From Chrysomallon squamiferum (lineage: Eukaryota > Mollusca > Gastropoda > Neomphalida > Peltospiridae), in contig CM022666.1 in assembly GCA_012295275.1 (NCBI GenBank), forward strand, positions 8,390,559-8,403,058: a stretch of DNA of 12,500 bases. Reading direction: 5' to 3'. The notes under the pieces were generated by a model. It was not told the origin of the DNA, searched no databases, and saw only the letters and a list, made by a program, of their open reading frames with translations. Position numbers and translations under genes: made by a program. Of this stretch, positions 1-6,803 are shown in pieces. Position 1 is the first letter of the stretch; each line of letters starts with the position of its first letter.

Positions 1-56
1 ACTCCATCTTGAAGAGGACAGATTCCTGAGCGTCTTTGATAGTCAATATCAGCGGC
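1..56 (-). CDS. Exon 7 (partial) of the chitin-binding protein gene
   Basis: This is the beginning of an exon that runs off the window edge. On the minus strand a strong acceptor (a T-rich tract ending in TTATTATCAG) precedes base 56. Read in phase 0 it gives 18 codons ending in RSGICPLQDG, which resembles the start of a CBM14 domain (first Cys, then P and G before an aromatic). The preceding exon (2635-2843) ends in phase 0 at a GTAAGT donor, so the frames agree. Phase 1 hits a stop at once. Phase 2 is also open but has no CBM14-like residues. Seen: acceptor and frame. Inferred: membership of the same gene across a 2.6-kb intron. Confidence 0.55.
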
Positions 57-195
57 CTGATAATAAAGCAGAATAAAAATGAGTAAGAAAACACCGAATG
101 CAAGATCTCTTCCTTTAAATACTAATATTGTATCAGTGAATTAACGTGCTGTTCTCCATTCTATTCTCCTGCTCTCCTCCTTCTCCTCCTATACT

Positions 196-1650
196 ATCAA
201 TTATTATTACTATCACGTCTGCTACTTTTACTGTTACTACTAGTATTATTACTATCACGCCTGTTACTACTACTGTTACTACTATTATTATTACTATCAC
301 TACTTTTACTGTTACTACTATTATTATTATTACTATCACGTCTGTTACTTTTACTGTTACTACTATTATTATTATTACTATCACGTCTGTTATTACTATT
401 ATTATTACTATCACGTCTGTTACTTTTACTGTTACTACTATTATTATTATTACTATCACGTCTGTTATTACTATTATTATTACTATCACATCTGCTACTT
501 TTACTGTTACTACTATTATTATTACTATCACGTCTGTTATTACTATTATTATTACTATCACGTCTGTTACTACTATTATTATTATTACGTCTGTTACTAT
601 TATTATTATTACTATCACGTCTGTTATTACTATTATTATTACTATCACATCTGCTACTTTTACTGTTACTACTATTATTATTACTATCACGTCTGCTACT
701 TTTACTGTTACTACTATTATTATTACTCTCACGACTGTTACTACTATTATTATTACTATCACGTCTGTTACTATTATTATTATTACTATCACGTCTGTTA
801 TTACTATTATTATTACTATCACGTCTGCTATTACTATTATTATTACTATCACGTCTGTTATTACTATTATTATTACTATCACGTCTGCTATTACTATTAT
901 TATTACTATCACGTCTGTTATTACTATTATTATTACTATCACGTCTGCTACTTTTACTGTTACTACTATTATTATTACTACCACGTCTGTTACTACTATT
1001 ATTATTACTATCACGTCTGCTACTTTTACTGTTACTACTATTATTATTACTATCACGTCTGTTACTACTATTATTATTACTATCACGTCTGTTACTATTA
1101 TTATTATTACTATCATGTCTGTTACTACTATTATTATTACTATCACGTCTGTTACTACTATTATTATTACTACCACCTCTGTTACTACTATTATTATTAC
1201 TATCACGTCTGTTACTATTATTATTATTACTATCACGTCTGTTACTACTATTATTATTACTATCACGTCTGCTACTTTTACTGTTACTACTATTATTAAT
1301 ACTATCACGTCTGATACTTTTACTGTTACTACTATTATGATTACTACCACGTCTGTTACTACTATTATTATTACTATCACGTCTGATACTTTTACTGTTA
1401 CTACTATTATTATTACTATCACGTCTGTTATTACTATTATTATTACTATCACGTCTGCTACTTTTACTGTTACTACTATTATGATTACTACCACGTCTGT
1501 TACTACTATTATTATTACTATCACGTCTGATACTTTTACTGTTACTACTAGTATTATTACTATCACGTCTGTTATTACTATTATTATTACTATCACCTCT
1601 GTTACTACTACTGTTATTAGTACTACACTACTGCTATATTACTGCTGCTA
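196..1650. repeat. Triplet-based satellite, 30- and 42-bp units (intron 6)
   Basis: About 1.45 kb of tandem repeat built from ATT and ACT triplets punctuated by TATCACGTCTG. Most units are 30 bp; others are 42 bp and carry an extra GCTACTTTTACTGTT-type segment. Because nearly every unit is a multiple of three, long frames stay open on both strands (146-1657 plus, 133-1596 minus), giving Thr/Ile/Val/Ser repeats. Simultaneous openness on both strands and position inside a large intron argue that this is satellite DNA rather than coding sequence. Confidence 0.9.
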
Positions 1651-2118
1651 CAACTAATATTGTTACTACTACTATTACTGCTACTATAGAACTGTTGTCA
1701 TTAATACAACTGTTACTAATATTACTGATGATGCTATTACTACTACTACAACACTGTTACTAATATTACAGCTACTACCATTACTGCTGCTTCTGTTAAT
1801 TCTTCTTATTGCTATTATTGTTATTATTATTACTACTAATTGTAGTACTGTTGTTGTGGGTGTTATTATTATTATACTTATTATTATTAATGTTAATACT
1901 ACCACCACTACTACTACTACTACTATTATTATTATTACTGTTATTAAAATTGTTATTGCTGTTAGTATTGCTACTACCACTACTACTACCACTATTATTT
2001 CTATTAGTATTACTGTTATTACTATTATTGCTTTTGTTGTTGTTGTTATTATTATTATTGTTATTGTTTTGGTTCTTGTTTTTTGATATTATGTTTGTTG
2101 TTATTGTAATTACTGTTG

Positions 2119-2159
<41 letters not shown>

Positions 2160-2187
2160 GCTGCTGCTGCTGTTATTATTATTATTA
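1651..2187. repeat. Degenerate ATT/ACT/GTT trinucleotide tract (intron 6)
   Basis: Irregular triplet repeat continuing the satellite, without the CACGTCTG punctuation. It includes a pure (ATT)n run near 2122-2159, a short (CTG)4-5 block near 2160-2172 and further ATT. Homopolymeric open frames on both strands (poly-Leu, Asn, Ile, Val) are by-products of the triplet composition. No gene is supported. Confidence 0.85.
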
Positions 2188-2490
2188 CAGAAATCTGATT
2201 TATTTTGTTAATAATATTGCTGTAAAACAAAATTACTTACTCATATTTCATTATTCCCTGTATAATAAAATACTCGGTAAACCTTTCAACACATGGGATT
2301 TCTATAGGACTTTTCAACCCGGAATCCTGAAATTAACAAAACAATCATTAATAACACATTCGTCAAAGATGCTAAAAATACAGCATGTGTGTCTATCATA
2401 ATATCAAATGACGTTACAAATGCAGCGATTGTTTCTATTATAATATTGAACGACATTACAAATACATGTCTACCACAGTACTAATTTACC
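2188..2490. other. AT-rich intronic stretch, no gene seen
   Basis: Intronic sequence between the satellite and the repeats next to exon 6. Two related segments starting near 2398 and 2441, of the type ATAATATCAAATGACGTTACAAAT, form a weak 43-bp-period duplication. A TTTATT near 2199-2204 would read AATAAA on the minus strand, so it is a possible poly(A) signal only if exon 6 were terminal, which is not preferred. Confidence 0.4.
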
Positions 2491-2608
2491 TTACAAATAC
2501 TGCGTTAAAGTCGACTGATACGCAATGACGTTATACTGCAGTGACGTTACAAATACTGCGATAAAGTCGACAAAGATACGCAATGACGTTATACTGCAGT
2601 GACGTCAC
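2491..2608. repeat. Two tandem copies of a 56-58 bp repeat
   Basis: Copy 1 begins at 2491 and copy 2 at 2547. Both start TTACAAATACTGCG, pass through TAAAGTCGAC and end CAATGACGTTATACTGCAGT. They lie in the intron immediately beyond the exon 6 donor (2634). The second copy ends in the palindrome TGACGTCA at 2600-2607. Confidence 0.8.
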
Positions 2609-2634
2609 AAAAGTCGTATTTGAATGACACTTAC

Positions 2635-2843
2635 TGCGGACGACTCGTGCACTGTTTTGACACACGTCTGCAGCTCGTTGACGTCCCACTCCCCAAAGAC
2701 CAGTCCAGCAGAACACTTCAGTCTGGACTTGGACGGACACAACTTGTAATTCTCCGGACACGAAATCACAGCACTTCCTGTGTCTGTTGTAGGCTGTGTG
2801 TCTCGCAGAATAATATCCAGCGGCTTGTCACACGCTAACACAG
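2635..2843 (-). CDS. Exon 6 of the chitin-binding protein gene
   Basis: The minus-strand frame contains NYKLC, SRLKC and SAGLVF followed by a Cys 11 residues on. This matches the second half of a CBM14 domain (aromatic-x-x-C, then C-x-x-G-L-x-F, then C). Five cysteines are present (spacings 23, 6, 7, 16), unlike the regular spacing of exons 2 and 4. The chosen acceptor is GATATTACAG before 2843 (phase 1, matching exon 5 or the 90-bp candidate). The donor is GCA|GTAAGTGTC with its GT at 2634-2633. The length of 209 bp switches the phase from 1 to 0, unlike every earlier exon. Oddities: the 5' edge is duplicated in diverged form at about 2899-2969, so the acceptor choice is less certain. Weaker phase-1 alternatives would start the exon at 2783 or 2777. 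If unspliced, the frame stops at 2605. Confidence 0.6.
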
Positions 2844-2875
2844 CTGTAATATCAAATACATTACTTGAGTCTGTC

Positions 2876-2905
2876 TGCCTGTCTGTCTGTCTGCCTGTCT
2901 GTGTA
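2876..2905. repeat. (TGTC)n microsatellite
   Basis: A short CTGT/CCTGT tetranucleotide run between exon 6 and the diverged copy of its 5' edge. Related TGTC-rich sequence continues near 2990-3090. Confidence 0.75.
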
Positions 2906-2969
2906 TCATGAAGAAAAATGTCTAACGACTTGTCATACGCGAGCACAGTTATAATATTAAATACAGTTT
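2899..2969. repeat. Diverged copy of the exon 6 5' edge
   Basis: On the minus strand this segment reads like the first ~55 bases of exon 6 plus its acceptor region. It encodes TVLAYDKSLDIFLHDTQ against AVLACDKPLDIILRDTQ in exon 6. The Cys codon is replaced by Tyr, and the acceptor AG is lost (ATTATAAC instead of ATTACAGC). I see roughly three quarters identity by eye. It is probably a local tandem duplication, not a second working exon start. Confidence 0.6.
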
Positions 2970-3147
2970 CACAGTACTTATGTCTACATATGTCTGACTG
3001 TCTCTATCTGGGTATCTATCTGAATGTCGTTTTGTCTGTCTTTTCGTCTTTCTGTTTGTTTGTCTTTCTGCCTATATTTTATCTGTCTATGTTTATAATG
3101 TATGTATGCAGTATGTATGCATGGGTGTGTGTGGGTATATATGTATA

Positions 3148-3152
<5 letters not shown>

Positions 3153-3183
<31 letters not shown>

Positions 3184-3253
3184 TGTATGTATGTATGTAT
3201 GTATGTATGTATGTATGTATGTATGTATGTATGTATGTATGTATGTATGTATG
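3153..3253. repeat. (GTAT)n microsatellite, about 25 units
   Basis: Pure GTAT/ATGT tetranucleotide repeat with TA-rich edges. Its long Met-Tyr-Val-Cys and Tyr-Ile-His-Thr frames are repeat artefacts. It lies in the intron between the 90-bp candidate exon and exon 6. Confidence 0.95.
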
Positions 3254-3320
3254 TGTATATGTATATATGTGTGTACCCATGAATGTATATGTATGTATCT
3301 ATGTGTTTTGTTTTGCTTTG

Positions 3321-3340
3321 TTTTTTTTTTTTTTTTTTTT
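3321..3340. repeat. Poly(T) tract of 20
   Basis: Uninterrupted T run on the plus strand (poly-A in the transcript), flanked by TTTTG-rich sequence and followed at about 3405-3450 by a (GT)n stretch with a GCGCGC core. No retroposon body could be recognised beside it. Confidence 0.8.
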
Positions 3341-3512
3341 GCTTTGTTTTGGGTTTTTTGTTATGATTCGGTTTCGTTGTTGTTTTTAATTATTATTATC
3401 ATTTGTGTATTTGTGTGTGTGTGCGCGCGTGTGTGTGTTTGTGTGTGTGATTTTGTTTTAACGAACCAATGAGTGGTTTTTTCTTCTCTATATTTTCATG
3501 ATTATTACTTAC

Positions 3513-3602
3513 GAAGTCCATTTGGGGCTAAAAATTTCTGGATGTTCAAAACAGCAAGCGTAAGAGCCCTGATCTCAGCACCGCACGTGCACGCTCTCTC
3601 AC
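3513..3602 (-). CDS. Candidate 90-bp exon between exons 5 and 6
   Basis: On the minus strand ATATTACAG|GTGAGAGAG precedes 3602 and CTTC|GTAAGTAATA follows 3513. The exon is 90 bp with phase 1 on both sides and is open in that phase, beginning C-E-R-A-C-T-C and ending APNGL. Its acceptor has the same CAG|GTGA form as exons 3 and 5. Joining exon 5 to it makes residue 371 a cysteine, the position where a CBM14 domain needs its last cysteine; joining exon 5 directly to exon 6 gives serine. It has no recognisable domain after the cysteines. The alternatives are a decayed 192-type exon, a cassette exon, or a terminal exon (the frame stops 3 codons past the donor). Confidence 0.4.
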
Positions 3603-3762
3603 CTGTAATATATTACACGACCATGCAGCATAAATAAACATACACAAAAATATATATACTCAAATATGTACAAACATTAACAAACGAAGACAAATATAAA
3701 CAAACATTAAAAACATGTACAAATATTCACGAGCACAAGTAAACTTAGAAAAACTGGCGCAA

Positions 3763-3890
3763 ATATAAAACATGTATACAAACATAAATAAACACACACA
3801 AATATAAAACATATATACAAACATAAATAAACACACACAAATATAAAACATATATACAAACAAAAATAAACACACACAAACATAAATAAA
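3763..3890. repeat. 39-bp minisatellite, three copies plus a partial
   Basis: Copies start at 3763, 3802 and 3841, each beginning ATATAAAACAT and ending AATAAACACACACAA. The sequence on either side (about 3630-4010) is similar A-rich, CA-containing material. All of it lies in the intron just 3' of exon 5 and no gene is seen. Confidence 0.85.
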
Positions 3891-4017
3891 CACACACAAA
3901 CATGCACGCACAAAAATAAACTTTAACAAATCCAGACATAAATACATTTAAATAAACATGCAAAAACATAAACAGATACATATACACATACACAAAAGCA
4001 GACGTACAGACACTTAC

Positions 4018-4209
4018 AGTCTTTTGTTTTTGCATCAAAACTTTTGCCAAGCGGACAAGACTTTACTTCTGTAGTCCGTCCGTCCTTGCAGGTGATAAAT
4101 TTGCTGGAGTCGCCTTTGTAAGGGAAGAGTCCGCTAGCATTGTGTTCACACTTGGCTTCGCATGGTAAACATTCCGGTCTGTCAAAGCAGTGACCAACTG
4201 AATATTCAC
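4018..4209 (-). CDS. Exon 5: Cys-rich linker plus CBM14-like domain
   Basis: 192 bp, phase 1 on both sides. The acceptor is ATATACTGCAG|GTGAATATT (exon base 1 at 4209) and the donor GACT|GTAAGTGTCTG (GT at 4017-4016). It encodes residues 307-370 plus one base. The first part is an unusual cysteine cluster (C307, C314, C320, C323, C327). It then reads as a CBM14-like domain: GLFPYKG, KFITC (C347), KDGR, C358 and SFD. The third canonical cysteine position before the KFI motif is Ser-Ser instead, as in exon 3. The final cysteine (371) depends on the next exon. There is an N-glycosylation sequon NAS. It is the counterpart of exon 3 in the duplicated two-exon module. Chitin binding is inferred from the family. 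Confidence 0.85.
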
Positions 4210-4212
4210 CTG

Positions 4213-4510
4213 CAGTATATAAAATTGTGTATTTAACTGTAATGTAATAAATTGTCTATTTAACTAATGTAATAAAACTGTGTATTTAACTGTAATGTAA
4301 TAAACTATCTATTTAACTAATGTAATAAACTGTGTATTTATCTAACGTACTAAAATTGTATATTTAACTGTAATATATAAAAAAAAAGTGTATTTAACTG
4401 TAATGTAATATAACTCTATTTAAGGGTAATGTAATAAACTGTATATTTATCTGTAATGTAATAAAACTGTGTATTGAACTGTAATGTATTAAAATTATGG
4501 ATTTAATATC
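4213..4510. repeat. 27-bp minisatellite, about 11 diverged copies (intron 4)
   Basis: Units of the type TAATGTAATAAAACTGTGTATTTAACTG, 25-30 bp long, reach to within three bases of the exon 5 boundary. The unit nearest the exon carries the acceptor CTGCAG (read on the minus strand). Several other units read ATTACAG at the matching place, which makes further potential acceptors. The one nearest the exon would move the start of exon 5 to 4236. Confidence 0.85.
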
Positions 4511-4636
4511 TACACAGGGAGGCAGAGTAGTAAGACAGAAGAATAGAAACACACAGACAGAAACATACTACACAGACATATGGAAAAAGTCTACACACAT
4601 CTACATAGACGGGCAGACGAGAAGACGGACGTCTAC

Positions 4637-4671
<35 letters not shown>

Positions 4672-4672
4672 T
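4637..4672. repeat. (ACAG)n microsatellite
   Basis: About eight ACAG units in intron 4, starting roughly 15 bases beyond the exon 4 donor (minus strand (CTGT)n). The neighbouring 4511-4636 is CACA/GACG-rich and shows nothing else. Confidence 0.9.
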
Positions 4673-4689
4673 AGAGACAGAAAACTTAC

Positions 4690-4908
4690 AGGGTTGTCTT
4701 GGTTCAGGTCGGCTTTCACACATCACCTGGTCATAGGGTTTGCACTTTTTTTCCTGTGGGTCAAAGAGGTTGGGGTATTTACACTCAGTCTGGAAGGGTT
4801 TCAGTCCCGAGTGATGAGTTGACTTGCTGCAGTTGATGTACAGCGAACATTTCGTGTGATCTTCAAACACCGCTGTTGAGGTATTTTTACAGTACGAGCT
4901 GATCGAGT
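4690..4908 (-). CDS. Exon 4: six-cysteine CBM14 domain
   Basis: 219 bp, phase 1 on both sides. The acceptor is AATGTCTGCTTCAG|AC (exon base 1 at 4908) and the donor CCCT|GTAAGTTTT (GT at 4689-4688). It encodes residues 234-306. The six cysteines C240, C254, C260, C276, C289 and C297 have spacings 13-5-15-12-7, exactly as in exon 2. Conserved positions include SLYINC (aromatic before the third Cys), GLK-x-F-x-x-E-C, KYPNLFD and the PxPxx-rich end. This is a typical peritrophin-A/CBM14 fold, which in this family binds chitin outside the cell. Two N-glycosylation sequons (NTS, NCS) are present. It is the first exon of the second copy of the two-exon module; sequence identity with exon 2 is modest, so the duplication is old. 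Confidence 0.92.
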
Positions 4909-5312
4909 CTGAAGCAGACATTTTACATCAGTGTCTACGTTTTAAACAACACACTCTCGATTCATCTGTTTTTACTTTTTCAGTTCCAGTTCTTTATTTA
5001 TTTTATTGGTTAAATAATGTATTTATTATTTCATTTATTTATTTAATTAACTATCTGTGTGTTTTTCTGTCTGTTTCTCTATTTAATCCTTCGTTATATA
5101 TTTAGCTTTTTCTTTCTTTCATTAATCATTCGTTCATTTATTATTTCATTTACTTATTATGTTATTTATTGCTATTTATTACATATCATACTGTAATTTT
5201 ATTTATGTATCTGACATTATGAAACACTGCGAAATGATTCTGTCATTAACAGACATAATCACAAATGACAGTTTGACGAGACAATGTTTCTATCACATCT
5301 GTAGAAATCTAC
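4909..5312 (-). other. Intron 3, nothing further seen
   Basis: 404-bp intron, T-rich on the plus strand with ATTTATTT-type low complexity near 4990-5200. No exon, RNA gene or clear repeat family could be recognised. Donor GTAGAT (5312), acceptor CTTCAG (4909). Confidence 0.7.
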
Positions 5313-5504
5313 CTTCAAATTTGTTTGTACAGTTCCCCTTCACAGGATCGAACACCTCGTCGTTGGCACGACAGACACCAGTTTCCACGATCTTACCATC
5401 TGCACACCTGATAAACTCTTTTGAAAACTCGCGTCCAGGCACCGCGTACTGACCCGTCGCTTTACCCGTACACTCATCAACCTTCCACATCAGTTTGTAA
5501 TCAC
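5313..5504 (-). CDS. Exon 3: CBM14-like domain with four cysteines
   Basis: 192 bp, phase 1 on both sides. The acceptor is AATTGCAG|GTGATTACAAACTG (exon base 1 at 5504) and the donor GAAG|GTAGATTT (GT at 5312-5311), the only donor in the gene lacking GTAAGT. It encodes residues 170-233. Cysteines C181, C203, C214 and C228 have spacings 21-10-13. Motifs are TGQYAVPG, KEFIRC, ADGK, VFDP and a closing Cys. This is CBM14-like but lacks the canonical cysteine before KEFIRC (REF is found there) and a sixth one, so one to two of the three usual disulfides are missing. Exon 5 shares the length, phase and the missing position. The first 14 bases of this exon form part of a 34-bp minisatellite unit that extends upstream to 5952. 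Confidence 0.88.
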
Positions 5505-5952
5505 CTGCAATTAGTTAATATATACAGTTTGTAATCACCTGCAGTTAGTTAATATATACAGTTTGTAATCACCTGCAATTAGTTAATATATACAGTTTGT
5601 AATCACCTGCAATTAGTTAATATATACAGTTTGTAATCACCTGCAATCAGTTAATATATACAGTTTGTAATCACCTGCAATCAGTTAATATATACAGTTT
5701 GTAATCACCTGCAATCAGTTAATATATACAGTTTGTAATCACCTGTAGTTAGTTAATATATACAGTTTGTAATCACCTGCAATTAGTTAATATATACAGT
5801 TTGTAATCACCTGCAATTAGTTAATATATACAGTTTGTAATCACCTGCAATTAGTTAATATATACAGTTTGTAATCAATATATACAGTTTGTAATCACCT
5901 GCAATTAGTTAATATATACAGTTTGTAATCACCTGCAATTAGTTAATATATA
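5491..5952. repeat. 34-bp minisatellite carrying the exon 3 splice acceptor
   Basis: Fourteen copies start at 5491, 5525, 5559, 5593, 5627, 5661, 5695, 5729, 5763, 5797, 5831, 5865, 5885 and 5919. All are 34 bp except the one at 5865, which is 20 bp because the acceptor part is deleted. Copies are nearly identical, differing at a few positions (AATTAG, AATCAG, AGTTAG; the copy at 5729 has CCTGTAG). On the minus strand each full unit reads TTAACTAATTGCAG then GTGATTACAAACTG, i.e. intron end plus the first 14 bases of exon 3. The first copy overlaps the real exon start. The array ends exactly at the TA that flanks the transposon remnant. Confidence 0.97.
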
Positions 5953-6384
5953 GAGTGGAACCTCGGTTTACGAATAATGTCCCGAGTTACGTAGTAAAGA
6001 TAAGAATACATAGCTGCGTCAAAACCGAGGTCAAAGTAAGGATTATAGGCATCCCTATAGCAAATATGTATCATGAATTAGGGCCTTTAGCCTTCGATTT
6101 GCAGCTTTTGTATTGAGATTGTGCACTCGCATCTTTTAAAGTGTTGCTGCTTTTATGTGTATATTTTTTATTATACTCTATCCAGTATGGCACACAAGAA
6201 ATCAAAAATTGAAAGCGATAATGCTGGTGGAAAGTATAAACGTATCACAGTAGAGCTTTAAAAATAAATAACTGCAAAACACGAGAGTGGCGTTCGTGTG
6301 TCTGACATGGCTTCGGTTTATGTGCATTTCGGTTTACGAATCGAGGTCTTGAACGAATTAAGTTCGAAACCTCAGGTTCCACTG
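5953..6384 (+). mobile_element. pogo/Tigger-like non-autonomous element, 432 bp
   Basis: The terminal inverted repeats are GAGTGGAACCTCGGTTT at the left and, reverse-complemented, CAGTGGAACCTGAGGTTT at the right, each next to a TA (5951-5952, 6385-6386) as expected for Tc1/mariner-pogo target duplication. The terminus type CAGTGGAACCTC is that of pogo/Tigger elements. The first base of the left end has changed from C to G. Inside lies a remnant of the start of a CENP-B/Tigger-type transposase gene in the same orientation. Too short to be active; an internally deleted derivative sitting in intron 2. Confidence 0.85.
6187..6347 (+). pseudogene. Remnant of Tigger-type transposase N-terminus
   Basis: From ATG at 6187 the frame reads MAHKKSKIES, then KRITVEL, two TAA stops (6259-6261 and 6265-6267), then ITAKHESGVRVSDMASVY. 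This is the recognisable beginning of pogo/Tigger transposases: a basic start followed by the CENP-B N-terminal helix-turn-helix with the HESGVRVSDMA-type motif. It then runs into the right terminal repeat, so the rest of the DNA-binding region and the catalytic DDE domain are deleted. Non-functional fossil. Confidence 0.75.
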
Positions 6385-6402
6385 TACCTGTAGTTAGCTT
6401 TA

Positions 6403-6403
6403 A

Positions 6404-6444
<41 letters not shown>

Positions 6445-6473
6445 TAGATAGACAGATAGATAGATAGACAGAT

Positions 6474-6514
<41 letters not shown>

Positions 6515-6552
6515 TAGATAGATAGACAGATAGAGACAGACAGATAGACAGC
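6403..6552. repeat. (GACA)n/(GATA)n compound microsatellite
   Basis: Alternating blocks of GACA and GATA tetranucleotides in intron 2, just after the transposon remnant. The minus-strand Ser-Val-Cys-Leu frames here are artefacts of the repeat. Confidence 0.95.
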
Positions 6553-6604
6553 CGTTATATATATAAATATAAAAACTGTTCTTAAGTTGATGTATATGAA
6601 TGTG

Positions 6605-6664
6605 GATATATATATATATATACATACATACATACACACACACATACATACATACATAGATACA

Positions 6665-6721
<57 letters not shown>
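6605..6721. repeat. (TA)n/(CATA)n compound microsatellite
   Basis: TA dinucleotide blocks enclosing CATA and CACA blocks in intron 2, roughly 80 bases from the exon 2 donor. Confidence 0.95.
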
Positions 6722-6723
<2 letters not shown>

Positions 6724-6803
6724 GTAAATATGTACAGGTGTATACACACTGGCCTGAATACGCATACACAATACACAATCCACAAACACTAAAATACACT
6801 TAC

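Noticed and set aside
133-1657. Long open frames of about 490-500 codons on both strands as protein genes
   Set aside because: Both are direct consequences of triplet-based tandem repeats, overlap antisense to each other, and lie within an intron of the CBM14 gene.
2600-2607. Perfect TGACGTCA (CRE-type) palindrome
   Set aside because: It is part of a tandem repeat unit inside an intron. An eight-base match has little weight without binding data.
2605-2634. Exon 6 as the terminal exon, reading through to TGA at 2605
   Set aside because: A GTAAGTGTC donor matching the gene's other donors interrupts this reading, and a phase-compatible CBM14-like exon start exists at 56. No nearby AATAAA is seen on the minus strand.
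2918-3472. Open frames rich in Tyr-Val-Cys-Met or His-Thr-Tyr
   Set aside because: Translations of the (GTAT)n and (GT)n microsatellites without any non-repeat domain.
5491-5952. CRISPR-like array
   Set aside because: Copies are contiguous with no unique spacers, and the setting is a eukaryotic intron. It is a minisatellite.
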